Below, in pieces: positions 1 to 10,259 of a stretch of DNA of 64,000 nucleotides. Source of the stretch: Dipylidium caninum. Lineage: Eukaryota > Platyhelminthes > Cestoda > Cyclophyllidea > Dipylidiidae. The stretch covers positions 1 through 64,000 of the forward strand of contig QEYB01001590.1 of assembly GCA_017562135.1 (NCBI GenBank), written 5' to 3'. How positions within the stretch are numbered: the first letter of the stretch is position 1; every line of letters starts with the position of its first letter. The notes under the pieces are model-generated. The model saw only the letters and a program-made list of their open reading frames with translations, ran no database searches and was not told the DNA's origin. Both the position numbers and the translations under genes were made by a program.

Positions 1-632
1 TCGACGCATACAATTTTGAATCAACAACACTGCAACTTCCCGCGGGTCGATACCGGGTTGTGCGTTGGTGCTGGCGACATTGCATTCCATTTGTAAACTC
101 TCATCCCTCCGGAATATGCATAAGGGAGTATACTTGCTTGCCATTTTAGCCAAACCAACAAGTGTGTAACATGCTGCTCCAGCGGTTAGCCTTGGATGTT
201 GTCAATTCGTCCCCTCTCCCCACCTTCGCCAATGTGCGAGGCTACAGTATTGAAGCGACTAACCGTCCTCAGCGATACAATACGGATGCATCGTGGCCTT
301 ACTCGTTGATGACACTCACTTCTAGGAAATGCGTCTAACTGTTGTATCATCGCAGCATTTGGGATGCATCCGTGAGTGTGCGCCAACGTGTCTCCAAATG
401 GAGCCACTGCATTCTGCAGGGTATGCGTGTAGATCCCTGCCATATGAATATATCTGGCATCGGACATGGTCGTAGCCCCATTGACGACAATTGTCTAGGC
501 TCCCCACTATCCAACTCTCCAAAGCAGTCACACACAAGCCTTCCCCGTGTGTTACTACTTTTATTGCTGGTTGTTACTTTCATAAAAATGCTAGTAGCGG
601 AAATTCTGAGTATTTGGTCTTGCCGACTATTT

Positions 633-664
633 ACTCACTCACTCACTCACTCACTCACTCACTC
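633..664. repeat. CTCA tetranucleotide microsatellite
   Basis: Eight tandem CTCA units, followed at once by three ATCT units. The same locus in the other copies is a TGAA/TGAG array at 6875-6932 (inverted) and an interrupted CTCA array near 43940-43970. The microsatellite therefore predates the duplications and has evolved separately in each copy. Confidence 0.9.
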
Positions 665-1188
665 ATCATTCTATCTATCTATCATTATCCCATGAGGCAA
701 CGCAAAAGTGAGCAGTTCCTCACACCCTGAACTGCGCCAACTAGCCATGGGCCCTTTAGGCAGTGTGAGGATGTCCTAACTCTCTCGCTTGGAATGGTGT
801 ATAGGAAGATTACCAACCCAATGTGCTCCTAAGTAGGCGGAGAGTCGGGAAGATGGTTCACGCCGCAGTTGGTCTACAAGCGCGTAAGCCAACACTTGCG
901 TGTGACATTTGCAGTTATTGTGGGCACGTCGGAAGTCAGGTCATGTCAACGGGCCGGTGTATGATGGGTATGAGAGGTGGCCGCATGTTTGGCACCACAA
1001 AAACTGGAGTTTCAACTCGAGGAGAGCCAATTGTGCTCGCAATCTGGATTATGGTGAGTATTTGAAGATATGAGAAGAGGATAACTTAACTTTGCTCGAG
1101 TCAAATGGCCAGGGCAAAAAAACCATTCTCACCAATCCTTCGTCCAGCATTAGCCCACATCTGACTTGGTTTGCTGAAAATAAACTTA

Positions 1189-1330
1189 ATGAGGAAGAAA
1201 CTGCCTACGTGTCATGGAGACGAAAAGTCATCAATTTAAGGGAGGCATCTTCCCCCACTCTTGGAGTTCGCGCAATTCACATTCTTGAACGAGTCAATCA
1301 CCGATTTGGTGTGCGAGTGATTCAAACGCG
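1189..1330 (+). pseudogene. R-family frame, decayed copy
   Basis: This stretch matches 44479-44607 and, more distantly, the R frames at 7743 (plus) and 43112 (minus). It begins with a shared ATG-AGG-AAG start after a conserved leader that includes the words CAGCATTAGCCCAC. Extra bases relative to 44479 break the frame inside the first 20 codons. The recognisable part is an isoleucine/histidine/leucine-rich stretch followed by a conserved valine-arginine pair. Product unknown. Confidence 0.5.
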
Positions 1331-1446
1331 GCCCCTTTCGTACATCTCCATTCATGTGACCGCCTCTTTTCCCAGAATGAAAGACGCATTCAGCTACATA
1401 AAGCCCATCTCTCAGTGAAAGCGTTGCACTACCTTCTAACATTGTG

Positions 1447-1700
1447 CTGCAACCATTGTGCACACTCTGTCACCTACGGCTATGAGGTTCCCGTTGCAAG
1501 TGGATTTTTGCAGTAGCTGCACTCACACGGCTGTCATGGCTGTGGGCGTTGTGGAGTTGTGGCGGTTGTACATAAATACAGCGGTAGTTCACACTCCCAT
1601 TGTTCCGACTGTGTCCTGGCACCTGTCACGCCACCCTCATTAATGGGACATGGCAACAAGCCCCAACCGCCAATCACCATCACATATCCACACTGGGATC
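1447..1700 (+). pseudogene. Decayed Cys/Gly/His-rich family-1 gene
   Basis: This aligns base by base with 45861-46110 and with the intact gene at 36400-36612. The landmarks YEVPVA, SHSHG/CHGC-like codons, TAVVH and the CHATL tail are all visible in shifting frames. The ATG is gone (the position reads ATTGTG), a TAG interrupts the former Cys-rich stretch, and indels shift the frame. The TATA box of the intact gene, GTATAAAAGG, reads GAATGAAAGA here. Both promoter and frame are therefore lost. Confidence 0.75.
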
Positions 1701-3669
1701 AGCGCCAATTTACTCCGCCGCCCACGTTGTCTACCACCCATTCTTACACTGTCCCATCTTCATTTCAGGTAGCCTGATCTGTGTGGTGGAACCAAGGCTC
1801 CACCTTCCCCTCTGTGCTTGTTCTTTGTTGTCGCGTGAGCAAATCCTCTAAATCACCTTCGTACGGAGACTTCGGGTGGAAAGGTATTTTTGACATCCAC
1901 CCGTTCAGTTTTGGCTGATATGGAGGATGATGATTATCACCACTTTTCTTCACGCCAATTGGAGCCAAAGGCGCACGAAATTCACCTAATACCACCTTAC
2001 TTTATAATTAACAAGGTCGATTCGTGTTGACTGTCGCGTTCCCTCTGACAAAATTACGTGAATCTGAAAACAACCCAAGCAGCCTCGACAAGTAAACCGG
2101 CATTTGTCCCACCACCACCACCTCTCCGCCACTTCTTCTATAGATTATTGAACAACAAAGGAGTAATTTGGGGAGGTCATGTGGTTGAGGCCACATGGGT
2201 AGAGAACTCATGTTCTTGAGGTCACCCTCTGCGCAACTTGCAAGTAATGTCACCTAGTGTGAAACAAGGTCGTTGGCACAGTGGCGCAGTGACCCTGCCA
2301 GCACCACGACATAACTGGCTTTTGTTCGCACTTTATACTCAGCATAACCAATCACTCATTTGGGAAATAACGCTCATGGAAGGCGGGTAATCATTTATAG
2401 GGGACTCAAAATTGCCCTAGTATATATCGCCAAATCTGTTACTTCTGCTCCCAATATTTACTACCTCCCAACTACCTAAGTTCTCAACTGTGTACGATGT
2501 TATGGGCAATTTGAAGGGATTATTGGCGCTAGTCTTAAAACTCGTAATGCCTGCAGATCAAACCTTAATGTCATCGTAAAATAAGGTTCATATTAACTTT
2601 TGTTCTTGCATTTGTTCAATTTGTTTAATTTCTACATGCGAATCATGCATGCCTAGAAAAAGTGGGCCGGCCATGCACACTTCCCAATGCTGCTTCTTTT
2701 CATCGACGTCAACCCTTCCGCCAGTGCTCAACGGAGTGAATGGGATAGGTATAGGCGTCGTCCTCAGGTGTCGGCGATCCGCACGTGAGGGTTCTTGGTG
2801 CTTCATCCGCGTCAGCTGAAAATATGATAAAATCCCACGGTGTAAAGGTCAACTCTTTGTCAGGCAAGACTTGTGCTCGACATTGCCCTGTGGCTGGGTA
2901 TTAGCTCCTCTACCAGTGACACGCAGTGCTGTGGCAATTAGTGCGACCCGTCATTGATTGCAATGCCCAAAGTACCAACTGATTTGCTCTGTTGCGCTCA
3001 CGCTGAGGCTGGTTTACTCGAGACGTGGTGCACGTGGTGTCAGTCAGTTGGCAAGACAGAGATCTGTCACTCCCGTCTTCCGTCGCCTCCCCTCCGAAGA
3101 CGTTTCTTATGCCCTCCACACCTCCTTCTCTCTCCTCGTCAACTCCTCATTGTAAAACTGCTTACTGATTACAACTCGACAAACCCCGTTCACCTGCCCC
3201 ACCTCTTTGCTGCATTGATATGTCACGCATAGCTGGTAACCGAAGTGACTCGAGTTGTGTGTCTCCAATTACGGCAGACAGTGCACTGCAGCATGAAATG
3301 TTCGAGTTGCCGTCGTGAACTCTAAGAGGGTGCAGTTGTAATTGTGTGGAAGGGTGTGAGTCGTGCTACGGCCACATGAAGGCTGTAGAAAGACTCACAG
3401 GTGCGGCGCGCCTGTGTCTGCATTAACATTTGCCCCCTTTTTCCTGTCTTTACTTTGACCAAAATTTCCTAAACGCCCTTCTACAAGCCTCGTTGCTAGA
3501 CTGCAGGTGATTTTTGCGGCTTAAAGGTTATGTCACACACCAGCATTTTCTTCAATTTCCTGGTATTTCCAACGATGGAAGTCGCGACGATTTCCGATGC
3601 GAGCCGACTTGCGTTGGCTGATTCACTTGAGGCTGTACTTTCTACACTCAATTATTAACCGCGTGTCTG

Positions 3670-4020
3670 TATTTGAAAGCAGCACTACTTAACTGCTGCC
3701 CATTCACAAACTGCGTTATGTATTCCGAAGGCGAGAATTGGTGACATCAAACGCCATGTGGTGTTCACTAAGAGGGAAGGTGTTTTGTGCGAACTCAACG
3801 AAGAAGAGGATGTGACGACAATCGGAGAAGCAGTGCGACACGAACTGCCGGTACCTACGCCCTTATTCACCCCATCCTCTCGTCTACACTTCCCGCATCC
3901 TCCCTCCCCCAATCATGTGGTAGAATATCGCATTCTCATGCCAGGATACCTCATGTGTGTCATCAGTGGTTTGTGACAGCTACATCGGCACTGACCGGTT
4001 AGTCGGCCACGGGGAGAGAA
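3670..4020 (+). pseudogene. Relic of Tyr-rich family-2 gene
   Basis: The words GTGGTAGAATATCG, then GTCATnAGTG, then GACAGCTACATCGGCACTGA follow the order of the intact gene at 33626-33874 (VVEYR, VISD, SCMGTG). Upstream, GTGACGACAATCGG corresponds to the GCGDNLG codons. Stops and indels interrupt every frame and no TATA box is left. The same relic lies at 48830-49090 in the partner copy. Confidence 0.6.
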
Positions 4021-4654
4021 TTTCCGAGCAATGGCGTGATGCAGCGTCTTGTTCAGTTGAGACCGTTTCTCTGCATGACCTCATTCCAAACCCTCCAATC
4101 CGCACACCAAATATCACCTCTTTCTACTTTTGGCTCGCCCCGATTGCCAGCCCTCCTTTCTGCCCCATCCAAGTACTCACCAGCCCCGGTGAAATGTGTT
4201 TGAGGCGTAAATGCACAATCCCACCACCCTGGTTAATCTCCGTATTTGGTATCAATTACACACGCTCCCGTAGGTCAGAGAAGTCGCTAAGATGTAGCTC
4301 CCGATCCAAGCATTTGCCTAGTCTATCCCTGCTCTGCCATTCCGTCAATCCACCTACACAAACCATCAACCCATCAACTCATCAAACCACCACGCAATGA
4401 ACCATTTTCCCTCGAATGAGCTTTAGTAGGAAAGTTTGTTGCGCTCACGCGCCAGGGTGAAGTGAGAGGAGGGGAATGGGGAGCAAATAAGTAGTGAGTG
4501 TCGAGGAGCGTTCCAGATCGCCATTCACATTCGCATTTCCTTTGTGCCAACGCACGGCTCCACCCGAATACAGGAAGGGGAATGCTTGGGACCAGGTGTG
4601 TGTCCAACCGGATTGATGAGGAGGAGGTTTACATCGCGGTGGCGGTTGATCTCA

Positions 4655-4661
4655 TATAAAG
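4655..4661 (+). promoter_or_regulatory. Conserved TATA box without a visible gene
   Basis: TATAAAG lies in CTCATATAAAGAGGACAAGG, which is kept unchanged at 49737-49743 in the other copy although flanking sequence has drifted. No ATG-started frame of useful length follows within 150 bases in either copy. It could drive a non-coding RNA or a gene whose frame has decayed, or its conservation could be chance. Confidence 0.4.
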
Positions 4662-5009
4662 AGGACAAGGTGGTCATGCTGTCCTATTGCAATTGCACAA
4701 TCCCCCATATCTCTACCTCCGCGCCGCCCCCCCCTTATTCCCACCCCATTCTCCCACGTGGTTGTCCAATTCCCTGGAATTACGAGACTTCGACAGCCCA
4801 CCTCCTGAGCAGGAGCCTTACTCCACTCTTCTCGGTTGATCGCATCACATTAGTCACGATTTGTGGCCTCTCAATATGTTTCCACAGTATGAGGCTCCAT
4901 ATGGGAGGGTTCACTTGAGGCGCGATTGTGTTTGAAATCTGCATAAACGGTCCTTCTGTGTAGCCATGTGGCGAGGCAATTAATTGTTTTCAGCAGAGGT
5001 CTAATAGGC

Positions 5010-6110
5010 TTTGTGTTGTCGATTTCGCTCAACCATGACGCCTACTCCAAACGCCATGCGGTCACATTTGCATATGGAGAGGAAATTTAAAAAGAAGAGG
5101 GTCGGACGAGGGAGATGTGCTCGACGAAGATGCAACGAACTTCCCGTTGTACGGAGAGGCTCACCAGTCAACCTTCCAATTTCAAACTCCCCTCGAATAC
5201 GCCTTTTCTCTCCCTTATGATCATCATGTTACAGTACAACGGATTGCGCATACTCATTTCTACACTGTGTGTAAATAAACGCACCAACGCCAAAGTCAAC
5301 AAGTCAGGCCTTCCACGTAGTGCAGAGTGCACTATTGCGAATGTAGAAAACGGCTTGCGGGTGCAGGTGCGGGTGCGAGTGTGGTTGGGGGTGGGGGTGG
5401 GGGAAAGCGAAGAGAAAGGGTTAGGCGGCCAGCTGAGCTCGCATAATAGGCCTCGAGGCTGCCGACTTCCACCTGATTACTTGTGTTGTGATATGAGTTT
5501 CTAGAACATACCTTCTGCAACTCGGGTAATCACCGATGTGAGAGAAGCTCTTTCTTCGACGGACGAAATCTCCGTACGCTCTAATCAAATTTCCGTGTGC
5601 CTCGGTGCTTGCTCAACCCAAATGCACACGTCGGCATGGCTAAGGGAGACGGTGGAATTGCTTGATTATCGGAATTACACGATATCAGGCTACTGTGAAT
5701 ATCGTCTCAGCTCTCGTGAGAGATGGAGTGCAAAGGAGAAGTGTGGGGCAGCGTGCATGAAATGTCCTTGTCAATGGTGGCGGTGGAATCGAGAAATGTT
5801 AGGCTCGCATGTCAGCTGGAAATGGGCTGCGGCATGCAAGGTGTAGCGGAGAGGCGACAGTCACGTGGTGAGACATACGCACTGACTAACTGGCCTTGAT
5901 AAGTAGTCGGAGAGGGAAGGTGAGACTGTGGGAGAGTGTGGAGATGGAGAGGACGGTGGGTGATTGTCGTCTTCATGCGATGCAAATTAGATGACTCCGC
6001 ATTAACTGCAATCACGTTGACCATGACTGCGCTTGCATCGAGAGCATTCACACCACGCAGAGAACACATCAATGGTGTCCGCGTTCTCTGGCACGATCCC
6101 TCATGGGGTA
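5010..6110. other. No gene seen; GTGGGG-rich tract inside
   Basis: I find no frame here supported by its partner at 50100-51130. At 5357-5404 there is a G-rich degenerate GGTGCG/GGTGGGG tract; its counterpart at 50440-50500 is longer and GGT-based. Such tracts could form G-quadruplexes on the plus strand. Confidence 0.4.
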
Positions 6111-6289
6111 GAGGCTCTACCCTCTACCTCCACCTCCACGTTCACCTCAAAATGCACGCACACCACGCGGAAACACGTGTTTTTACTAGCACAGACAAGC
6201 GCCTAGATACTACGATGATAGCACACTGGAGAGCTTACCGGAGGGCACTGAGTGAACTCTACCCCGCAATTCCGGCGCGTTGACATCAC

Positions 6290-6420
6290 TTTCGCACACA
6301 ACATCGGTGATTGACTCGTTCAAGAATGTGAATTGCGAGCAACTCCAGAGTGGGGGAAGATGCCTCCCTTAAATTGATGACTTCGTCTCCATGACACGTA
6401 GGAGTTTTCTTCCTCATTAG
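6290..6420 (-). pseudogene. R-family frame, decayed copy
   Basis: This is the reverse-oriented counterpart of 44479-44607. The start region after the conserved leader is present, but indels remove the continuous frame. Together with the R frame at 7743-8012 it makes a head-to-head R pair about 1.3 kb apart, the same arrangement as 43112 (minus) and 44479 (plus). Confidence 0.5.
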
Positions 6421-6874
6421 TTATTTCAGCCCAAACCAAGTAGATGTGGGCTAATGCTGGACGAAGATTGGTGAGATGGGTTTTTCTGCCCTGGCCATTT
6501 GACTCGAGCAAAGTTAAGTTATCCTCTTCTCATATCTTCAATACTCACCATATCCAGATTGCGAGAAATATGGCTCTCCTGCGAGTTGAAACTCCAGTTT
6601 TGTGGTGCCAAACATGCGCCACTCTCATACCCATCATACACGGTCTCCCGTTGACATGAGCTGACTTCGAACGTGGCCACAATAACTGCAACAATGTCAC
6701 ACCCAAGTGTTGCCTTACGCGCTGTAGACCACATTGGGTGGTAATCTTCCTATACACCATTCCAAGCGAGAGAGTTAGACATCCTCACACTGGCCTAAAG
6801 GGCACCATGGCTAGTTGGCGCAGTTCAGGGTGTGAGGAACCTCGCTCACTTTTGCGTTGCCTCAGAATGGGATA

Positions 6875-6932
6875 ATGAATGAATGAATGAATGAATGAGT
6901 GAGTGAGTGAGTGAGTGAGTGAGTGAGTGAGT
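6875..6932. repeat. TGAA/TGAG tetranucleotide array
   Basis: About five ATGA units pass into about nine GTGA units. It is the inverted equivalent of the CTCA array at 633-664 and is nearly twice as long. Confidence 0.9.
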
Positions 6933-7742
6933 AAATAGTCGGCAAGACCAATACTCGGAATTTCCGCTACTAGCATTTATGAAAGTAACAACCAAGCAAT
7001 AAAAGTAGTAACACACGGGGAAGGCTTGTGTGTGACTGCTTGGAGAGTTGGATAGTGGGAGCCTAGACAATTGTCGTCAATGGGGCCTACGACCATGTCG
7101 ATGCAGATATATTCATATGGCAGGAATCTACACGCATCAACCCCTGCAGAATGCATGTGCTCCATTTGGAGACACGTGCGCACACTCACGGATGCACCCA
7201 AAGCTGCGATGATACAACAGTTAGACGCATTTCTCAGAAGTGAGTGTCATCACGAAGTAAGGCCACCGCATGCATCCGTATTGTATCGCTGAGACGGTTA
7301 GTCGCTTCACTACTGTAGCCTCGCACATTGGCGAAGGTGGGGAGAGGGGACGAATTGACCAACATCCAAGGCTAACCTGCTGGAGCAGCATTGTTACTAC
7401 ATTGGTTGGTTGGCTAAATGCAAGCAAGTTATACTCACCTTCAGTGCATATCCGGAGGGATCGAGAGTTTACAAATGAATGCAATGTCGCCAGCACCAAC
7501 AACCACCCGGTATCGACCCGCGGGAGTTGCAGTGTTGTTGATTCAAAATGTATGCGTCGCTTTATTCGACTCTGTTTGATCATCGCAGTCACTTATGTAA
7601 ATGATCGCAAGCAAAGCCTTTGGAGCAGGGTACATGTAGATTTCGGCCATGTGAATAAGGTTGCGAATCGGAGGAAACCAAACTCTTTCACTTTGAATAG
7701 TGCAGTACAGCTTACCGCCCACGGTGTAGGTGAGGTGACTTA

Positions 7743-8012
7743 ATGAAGGAGAAGCGTCTGCACGCCATAGAGACGATGTCGTCAATCATAAGAACAGCAT
7801 CACCCTCGCGTTTGAAGTGGCTCACCATCCACTTACTGAACGAGTCATGCACTGTTGCTGTGTGCGAATTATGTCATTTCTCGCGTTTACGACCGACTAT
7901 GGTGTGTGTTGTCTGCCCCCCACACGACATCCGAATTCAAAAACCGCGTACCGTCGACAGGCAGTACAAGAGTAGGGAAGGCGATGGAATGAACTTCTTG
8001 TTGATCGACTAG
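7743..8012 (+). CDS. R-family small protein, intact frame, unknown function
   Basis: An 89-residue frame starts at a true ATG and ends in TAG. No signal peptide or membrane segment is seen. Recognisable words are IETMSSI near residue 10, WLTIHLLNES near 26, CELCH near 43, a Cys-Val-rich centre, and REGDGMNFLLID at the C-terminus. The inverted counterpart at 42849-43112 is also intact (87 residues). The two differ by two 3-base indels, so both stay in frame. Over the first 57 codons all differences I found change the amino acid, so I see no purifying selection. Other copies at 1189, 6290, 25250, 34283, 39780 and 44479 are broken or truncated. No clear TATA box lies upstream. Not matched to a known family. 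Confidence 0.45.
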   Translation: MKEKRLHAIETMSSIIRTASPSRLKWLTIHLLNESCTVAVCELCHFSRLRPTMVCVVCPPHDIRIQKPRTVDRQYKSREGDGMNFLLID

Positions 8013-8538
8013 CATGCTTAGGTCTCTTCTTAAATCACAGTCTGCCAATTTCACCTCTTCGATTTCAAAAATTCCTCTTTAAGGTCACATGCCGACAGAT
8101 GGCAGGAACTTGAATGCGATGAGTGCATTAGCAGTTGATTTGTGCTCCACATTAAATTGTCGTGTGGAATGCGTGCGCGTGCACAGTAGCGCATTTCAAC
8201 CACCTCGATTCGCAGACGTCTACCCTCTTCTGTGCTTGACAGCGGCAGCTTGAGAACGGGTCAAGAGATTGGCAGACAGCCTTCAACTATTGCCACCAGC
8301 ATCCCATGAGATTTGAGAAATTGCCTCAGATACTGGAGAGTACACGTGTACGAGACTAGTCAACACCCCGGTAACAAAGCAATAGTTGTGTAAAAAGTAA
8401 TGGAGAAGAAGTGGATGAAGAAAGAAAAAATCGATGTGAGACAGTAGAGGACAATGTGAGCAGAGGGGGAAATGAGTGAGGTGCTATGATGGGATAGGAT
8501 AGCGACGCAAATCGGAAAAGGTTAAGGAGGGCGGGAGA

Positions 8539-8838
8539 CTATACTGGCAGAAAAGCGACATTGGCTGAGAAAGTGGTTGCATCACGAGATTGCACCCAAA
8601 TTGTGACAAAGTAGCTATTGAACGGCCAAGTATCCGTGAAGCTGTCACTGTCACTGATGGCAGGTGTGTGGTATCCCACCACGGGCGCACGATACTCTAC
8701 CACGGGGCTGGCATGCGGTGCGCTGCCACAAGCGAGACTGTCGCCACAACCACTGGTGTGGCCGACGGCGATTGGAGGCGCAGCGGTGTAGCCATAGGAG
8801 TAGGCGGACGCGGGCACAGCGGAATATCGTGGATACAT
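8539..8838 (-). CDS. Tyr-rich small protein, family 2 (PVAVG superfamily), copy in inverted block
   Basis: This 99-residue frame begins MYPRYSAVP, the same start as the genes at 33626 and 41971. A Tyr/Ser/Ala-rich N-terminus is followed by an IAVG core (PVAVG in the relative), a GCGDSLACGS Gly/Cys box and two PVVEYR/PVVGYH words. There is no signal peptide. About 11 codons are missing after the Cys box compared with 41971. The stop used by the shorter gene at 33626 is absent, so the C-terminus is former 3' flank (FNSYF onward), as in 41971. The TATA position reads TATAGAAAG instead of TATAAAAAG, 62 bp before the ATG. The gene may be weakly expressed or dying. Confidence 0.6.
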   Translation of the reverse strand: MYPRYSAVPASAYSYGYTAAPPIAVGHTSGCGDSLACGSAPHASPVVEYRAPVVGYHTPAISDSDSFTDTWPFNSYFVTIWVQSRDATTFSANVAFLPV

Positions 8839-8892
8839 CGTGTAAAGGAGACACTTCTGCTCTGAAGCATGTGTGGACGAGCACAGTGGTGC

Positions 8893-8900
8893 TTTCTATA
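8893..8900 (-). promoter_or_regulatory. Mutated TATA box of the 8838 gene
   Basis: On the minus strand GTATAGAAAG replaces GTATAAAAAG, the sequence at the same distance from the ATG in the paralogs at 33626 and 41971. Flanking promoter sequence is otherwise well kept. A G inside the TATA core would be expected to weaken it. Confidence 0.6.
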
Positions 8901-9719
8901 CACTCCACTTCACCACGCAGATCATGTGGATGTGGGCACCAGATAAGCAAGAGCATGCGGGCAAATTGGATGTACTACATGGGGCTTCAGTATACAACCA
9001 TGAGTCGACACGAGGATGTAAGAACTGAGCATCTGGTCCTCCCTAAGAGCTTCATTCACCCACATCCAGTGAAGCCTGTCAACAATGCTGCACACATGAG
9101 GGGTATTCGACGACGTGTGGAGAGGTGAAAAGCCACAATTGGCAATGGAGACCTCCTCTCAGGAGAATCTACTTTGGCATCAGATGAATATAAGCACACA
9201 TTGCAAAACAGAGTCTCTTGTTGCGGCAACACTTTACAGGTTTTATCGACAAGGATGGACTCAGTGCAACACGGTGCTGTTGTAAACACTTCAGTTTTCT
9301 AAAATAACAAGTTTGCTTGTAAGTCAGGACGCTTCCGATGAGACTGGGCAGATGTAGGTCCACATTATGAACCATAGGCATACAATTTGCCGACTTGCCA
9401 TCTCACGCTGACACCCGTAAATGCACCTCACTTGTAGTCACTCAGGTTTTGTCTGTTTAGCAACTCAGAAACATGCAAATGGAGAAGTTTATCCAGAAGT
9501 TAGTAGGGGAGCATGCCCTTAAGAAAGAAACACCACCTTTGCGTTTGTGAGTGAGCAAATCACGACACATCCCTGCGGGAAAAACAAAGAGCAGTGTGAT
9601 TACCAAATAACCGCCTGCACACCTCAACATGGAGTACTGCGTCAAAGTCTTTATCGCGGGAGACAGCTGTAACGTTCATTATTTACGATGCAGCACAGAT
9701 GATGGCAGTGGCAATCTGT

Positions 9720-9935
9720 TCAGAGGATGACTTCGTAAAAGACGTGGGGATAACGCAATCCGAGTGCTGACGAGAAGAGCAGATACAGCATTTCTGCGCA
9801 TATAATCAAATTCCTAACTAATTGCATACATTTCGGTACTCCCATACCTCTCTTCATCAATTCGTCCTCATGCCTACAGACGGGTAGAGTTACGAGGAGG
9901 TAAATCGCCGAACCTCTGCCGCATGCACACACCAT
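9720..9935 (-). CDS. Short frame of unknown function, paired with 40878-41093
   Basis: A 71-residue frame from an in-frame ATG begins MVCACG and ends in a hydrophobic segment (LLFSSALGLRY). Its counterpart at 40878-41093 has the same length and the same landmarks. A third copy near 35380-35640 is broken by stops and shifts. The two intact copies differ by many amino-acid replacements and no indels. This may simply be chance openness of a duplicated non-coding segment; no TATA box was found. Confidence 0.25.
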   Translation of the reverse strand: MVCACGRGSAIYLLVTLPVCRHEDELMKRGMGVPKCMQLVRNLIICAEMLYLLFSSALGLRYPHVFYEVIL

Positions 9936-10259
9936 TTGCCACGCCTCCACAAATTCATATTACTGTTGTTGACCATCTCCACTATGGGGATTTCTTTAGT
10001 AAAAAAGGAAAATGAATCCCCCTCGAGGACGACTAAACACATCTACAGGGATGATGAACATCCTCCTTATTCAGGCCATTCCTACCTCTCCCAGTCCTAC
10101 TTCGAAATGGGTGACAACCCATTGTGGTGTATTGGGCGGTGGGGGGGGGAGGGGGAGTGGGAAGAGAGATACACACAGAGATATGTGCATAGGATGGGCG
10201 AGGAGCCGTGCCAACTGCAAATCCTGCCAATCTGACACAGAGTAAGCAAAAGTGAAAAA

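Larger units (their letters stand above)
1..6110 (+). repeat. Old direct segmental duplicate of 43320-51130
   Basis: Read side by side, this segment follows 43320-51130 in the same order and orientation with many substitutions and small indels. Two large differences stand out. About 1.1 kb present at 44620-45770 is absent here near 1335, and about 0.65 kb present at 47500-48140 is absent near 3070. The right end is near 6110, where the other copy runs into CCACCT repeats at about 51120. The left end lies outside the window. Almost every reading frame inside is broken relative to its partner, so this looks like the decayed copy. Alignment was by eye. Confidence 0.85.

Noticed and set aside
633..664. 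Possible CRISPR-like or telomeric array
   Set aside because: Units are four bases without spacers, so this is a plain microsatellite. Nothing in the window has repeat-spacer structure, and the genome is eukaryotic.
6785..7070. Frames with HSLTHSLTHS repeats
   Set aside because: Translation of the tetranucleotide array; no promoter and no conservation as protein.
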